In this document: piece by piece, positions 12,009 through 13,725 of the stretch
Layout: the number at the start of each line of letters is the position of its first letter
Position numbering within the stretch: the stretch's first letter is position 1
Source of the DNA: Bacteroidia bacterium
GTDB taxonomy: Bacteria > Bacteroidota > Bacteroidia > NS11-12g > UBA955
Length of the DNA: 13,725 nt
Direction: 5' to 3'
Assembly: GCA_023258655.1 (NCBI GenBank)
Contig: JALQWO010000026.1
Span: 1 to 13,725 of the forward strand
The notes under the pieces: model-generated
Database searches by the model: none
Told to the model about the DNA's origin: nothing
The model's input: the letters and a program-made list of their open reading frames with translations, nothing else
Position numbers and translations under genes: made by a program

Positions 12009-13725
12009 TTACAATAATTGCACAATGAGTGCCCCATCGCCCCCTTCCGCCTCCGTTTCGTGGTGATAGCTGCGCACAAAAGTCACCGTCTTCAACAGGG
12101 TTTTCAAGCCTTTACGCAAAATACCATCGCCCCTACCGTGAACGATTTTCAACTGCGCATGACCCAATGAATATCCTTCCTCCAACCACAACAGCACTTT
12201 CTGTGTGGCCTCATCCATCCGCTGACCGCGAACATCCAAACTCGTTTTATAGTTCGATTGACGCTCTACCCACTGATATCCGCCAGTTGCCCCTGTTTTC
12301 TGTGATTTTCCACCCACCTTGGTTTTACTCAACATCAACTCTGTGATAGGCACCCACATTTTCACTACGCCAAAAGCCACCCAAACTTTGTCCTTCTTCA
12401 CATCCAAGACCTCACCTTGCGCCTCTGTCGCCAAACTTTTTACCAATACCCCAGGTACCAATTGTTTCAATGAAGTAATCGGCAACGCATCCACCAAATG
12501 GGCTTTCTCAGGCTCTTTGTTCGATGTTTGTTGGCCATTCTTTGCCACCTGTTTTCCCGTTTTCGTTTTGGTCGATTCAAAATCCACGGCACCCCTCAAC
12601 CCGTCCGGCTTTCCAGCGCCCACCACAGAACCCGTCTCAACGGCCGTTTTATAGGCCCCCAACTTCTGTCGCGCCTTCAACGTAGCCTCCTTTTCTGCAC
12701 CATGTTCACGAATGGCCCGAATGGTATTTTCGATTTGTTGGTTTGTGTCTGACAGCAGTTTTTTGGCTTCATCCCTGGCCGCCGACAGATATTCTTGTCG
12801 TTTCGATTGCAACTTGTCTTTGAGTTGCTGATACGAGGCGGTCAATTCCTCCAAATGATGCAGTTTCTCTTCGTAGGCTTTCACCTGCTGCAACAACTGT
12901 TGATTTTGTCGCTCCAAGGAAAGCATCAAATCTTCGGTTTTCCCCATTTGCTTTCCAGCCAGGGTTTTGATGCGTTCTATCCACTGCGCTTCGAATCCTG
13001 TTTTGCGCATCAATTCAAGCGCAAAGGAAGACCCGGGTTTGCCAACCACCAAGTGATATAGGGGTTTTAATGCATGGGCATCGTACGCCATCGAAGCTTG
13101 AACCACTTCTTGGTATCCCATACCCCATTCCCGCAATTGGGAGAAGTGTGTTGTGGCAATGACAAAAGATCCTTGCGACAACAATTGCTCTAAAACCGCT
13201 TGGGCAATCGGGGCACCGAATCGAGGATCTGTCCCTGCACCAATTTCATCCATGCCAATCAGGGATCGTTCAGAAGCATGCTCCAACAGATTTTTCAAAT
13301 GCTGTAAATGCGCCGAAAATGTGCTTAGTCCCTGTTGAATATCTTGTCCATCTCCACAATCGATTCCCAGGTAATCAAAAATCCCAAAACGACTCTCTGG
13401 ATCGGCCGTTACAAAGAGGCCACTCTGCACCATATACTGCAGCAAAAGCACAGTTTTCAAGACCACCGACTTTCCACCCGCGTTGGGACCGCTGACCACC
13501 ATGACGCGCTGTTCGTTCAATTCAAGCGACAACGGGATGGCTTCTTTTTTCTGCGTTTTCAATTCACGCCGAAGCACTGGGTGAAGCCCTCTTCGGAGGG
13601 CAATCTGTGGCTGTTCACTGACCTTGGGGCGCTGCGCACCTTCCCTCATACACCAATCGAACTTGGCCAAGGAAAAATCCATGCGCACCAACCGATCCAT
13701 TAGTTGCTGCAAATCGGATTGAAAC
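12009..13725 (-). CDS. mutS2: MutS2 family ATPase with C-terminal Smr domain, 5'-truncated by the window edge
   Basis: MutS2 is a MutS-like ATPase linked to suppression of recombination and, in Bacillus subtilis, to splitting collided ribosomes. The frame is open to the right edge, giving 571 of roughly 780-800 residues; the N-terminal core and clamp are missing. Counting from the first complete codon: Walker A GPNAGGKS is at 79-86, a signature-like QGLSTFSAHL at 131-140, Walker B LIGMDEIGAGTDP at 155-167, and the His loop ATTHF at 190-194. A long coiled coil spans about 262-355. A Lys/Thr/Gln-rich linker leads into a small KOW-like segment (about 422-464). The Smr domain shows LDVRG (496-500) and HGRGDG (529-534), where many homologues have HGKGTG. 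Both ATPase and Smr key residues are present, so it should be functional. It ends 73 bp upstream of folD on the same strand. Confidence 0.95.
   Translation of the reverse strand, partial: FQSDLQQLMDRLVRMDFSLAKFDWCMREGAQRPKVSEQPQIALRRGLHPVLRRELKTQKKEAIPLSLELNEQRVMVVSGPNAGGKSVVLKTVLLLQYMVQSGLFVTADPESRFGIFDYLGIDCGDGQDIQQGLSTFSAHLQHLKNLLEHASERSLIGMDEIGAGTDPRFGAPIAQAVLEQLLSQGSFVIATTHFSQLREWGMGYQEVVQASMAYDAHALKPLYHLVVGKPGSSFALELMRKTGFEAQWIERIKTLAGKQMGKTEDLMLSLERQNQQLLQQVKAYEEKLHHLEELTASYQQLKDKLQSKRQEYLSAARDEAKKLLSDTNQQIENTIRAIREHGAEKEATLKARQKLGAYKTAVETGSVVGAGKPDGLRGAVDFESTKTKTGKQVAKNGQQTSNKEPEKAHLVDALPITSLKQLVPGVLVKSLATEAQGEVLDVKKDKVWVAFGVVKMWVPITELMLSKTKVGGKSQKTGATGGYQWVERQSNYKTSLDVRGQRMDEATQKVLLWLEEGYSLGHAQLKIVHGRGDGILRKGLKTLLKTVTFVRSYHHETEAEGGDGALIVQLL

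Noticed and set aside
1..13725. Search for CRISPR arrays, insertion sequences, tRNA/rRNA genes, riboswitches or defence operons
   Set aside because: I saw no regularly spaced direct repeats, transposase or integrase motifs, tRNA-like clover sequences or defence-protein motifs. The ATPase at the right end is MutS2, not a defence ATPase.

Overview
The window reads as chromosomal DNA of a member of the Bacteroidota. Two proteins carry type IX secretion (T9SS) type A-like C-terminal sorting domains, and one of them is built from PKD, GEVED and Asp-box modules. FolD, QueE, GlmM and MutS2 look like their Bacteroidota versions. No convincing Shine-Dalgarno sequences precede the starts, and several genes have a TAnnTTTG box, the -7 element of Bacteroidota sigma factors. 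I cannot place it below phylum from sequence alone.

Layout. (1) 1-845, minus: a 3'-truncated phosphoglucosamine mutase-type phosphohexomutase (glmM). (2) 846-986: a 141 bp divergent intergenic region. (3) 987-2675, plus: bifunctional glutamate formimidoyltransferase/formimidoyl-THF cyclodeaminase (ftcD), followed 23 bp later by a 325-residue exported protein with a T9SS-like tail (2699-3676). (4) 3640-9165, minus: an 1841-residue secreted mosaic protein with an Asp-box beta-propeller, GEVED domain, PKD/Ig array and T9SS tail. Its 3' end overlaps the 3' end of the plus-strand gene by 37 bp. (5) 9253-10365, minus: an exported serine hydrolase of the beta-lactamase/DD-peptidase family. (6) 10455-11935, minus: folD and queE, overlapping at TGATG. 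(7) 12009 to the right edge, minus: 5'-truncated mutS2.

Functional reading. Most of the window is housekeeping: cell-wall precursor synthesis, histidine-derived one-carbon supply, folate interconversion, 7-deazaguanine synthesis and ribosome rescue or DNA handling. FtcD makes 5,10-methenyl-THF, a substrate pool also handled by FolD, but the two genes lie on opposite strands far apart. The accessory part is the secreted block from 2699 to 10365: two T9SS substrates and one exported serine hydrolase.

I found no mobile element, CRISPR array, tRNA, rRNA, toxin-antitoxin pair or recognisable defence system. The best leads for something undescribed are the N-terminal module and Gly/Ser linker of the giant protein, the tail-to-tail antisense overlap of two secretion signals, three strong GC hairpins inside the start of the 2699-3676 gene, and -7 boxes placed 4-6 bp before three start codons, which suggests leaderless mRNAs.
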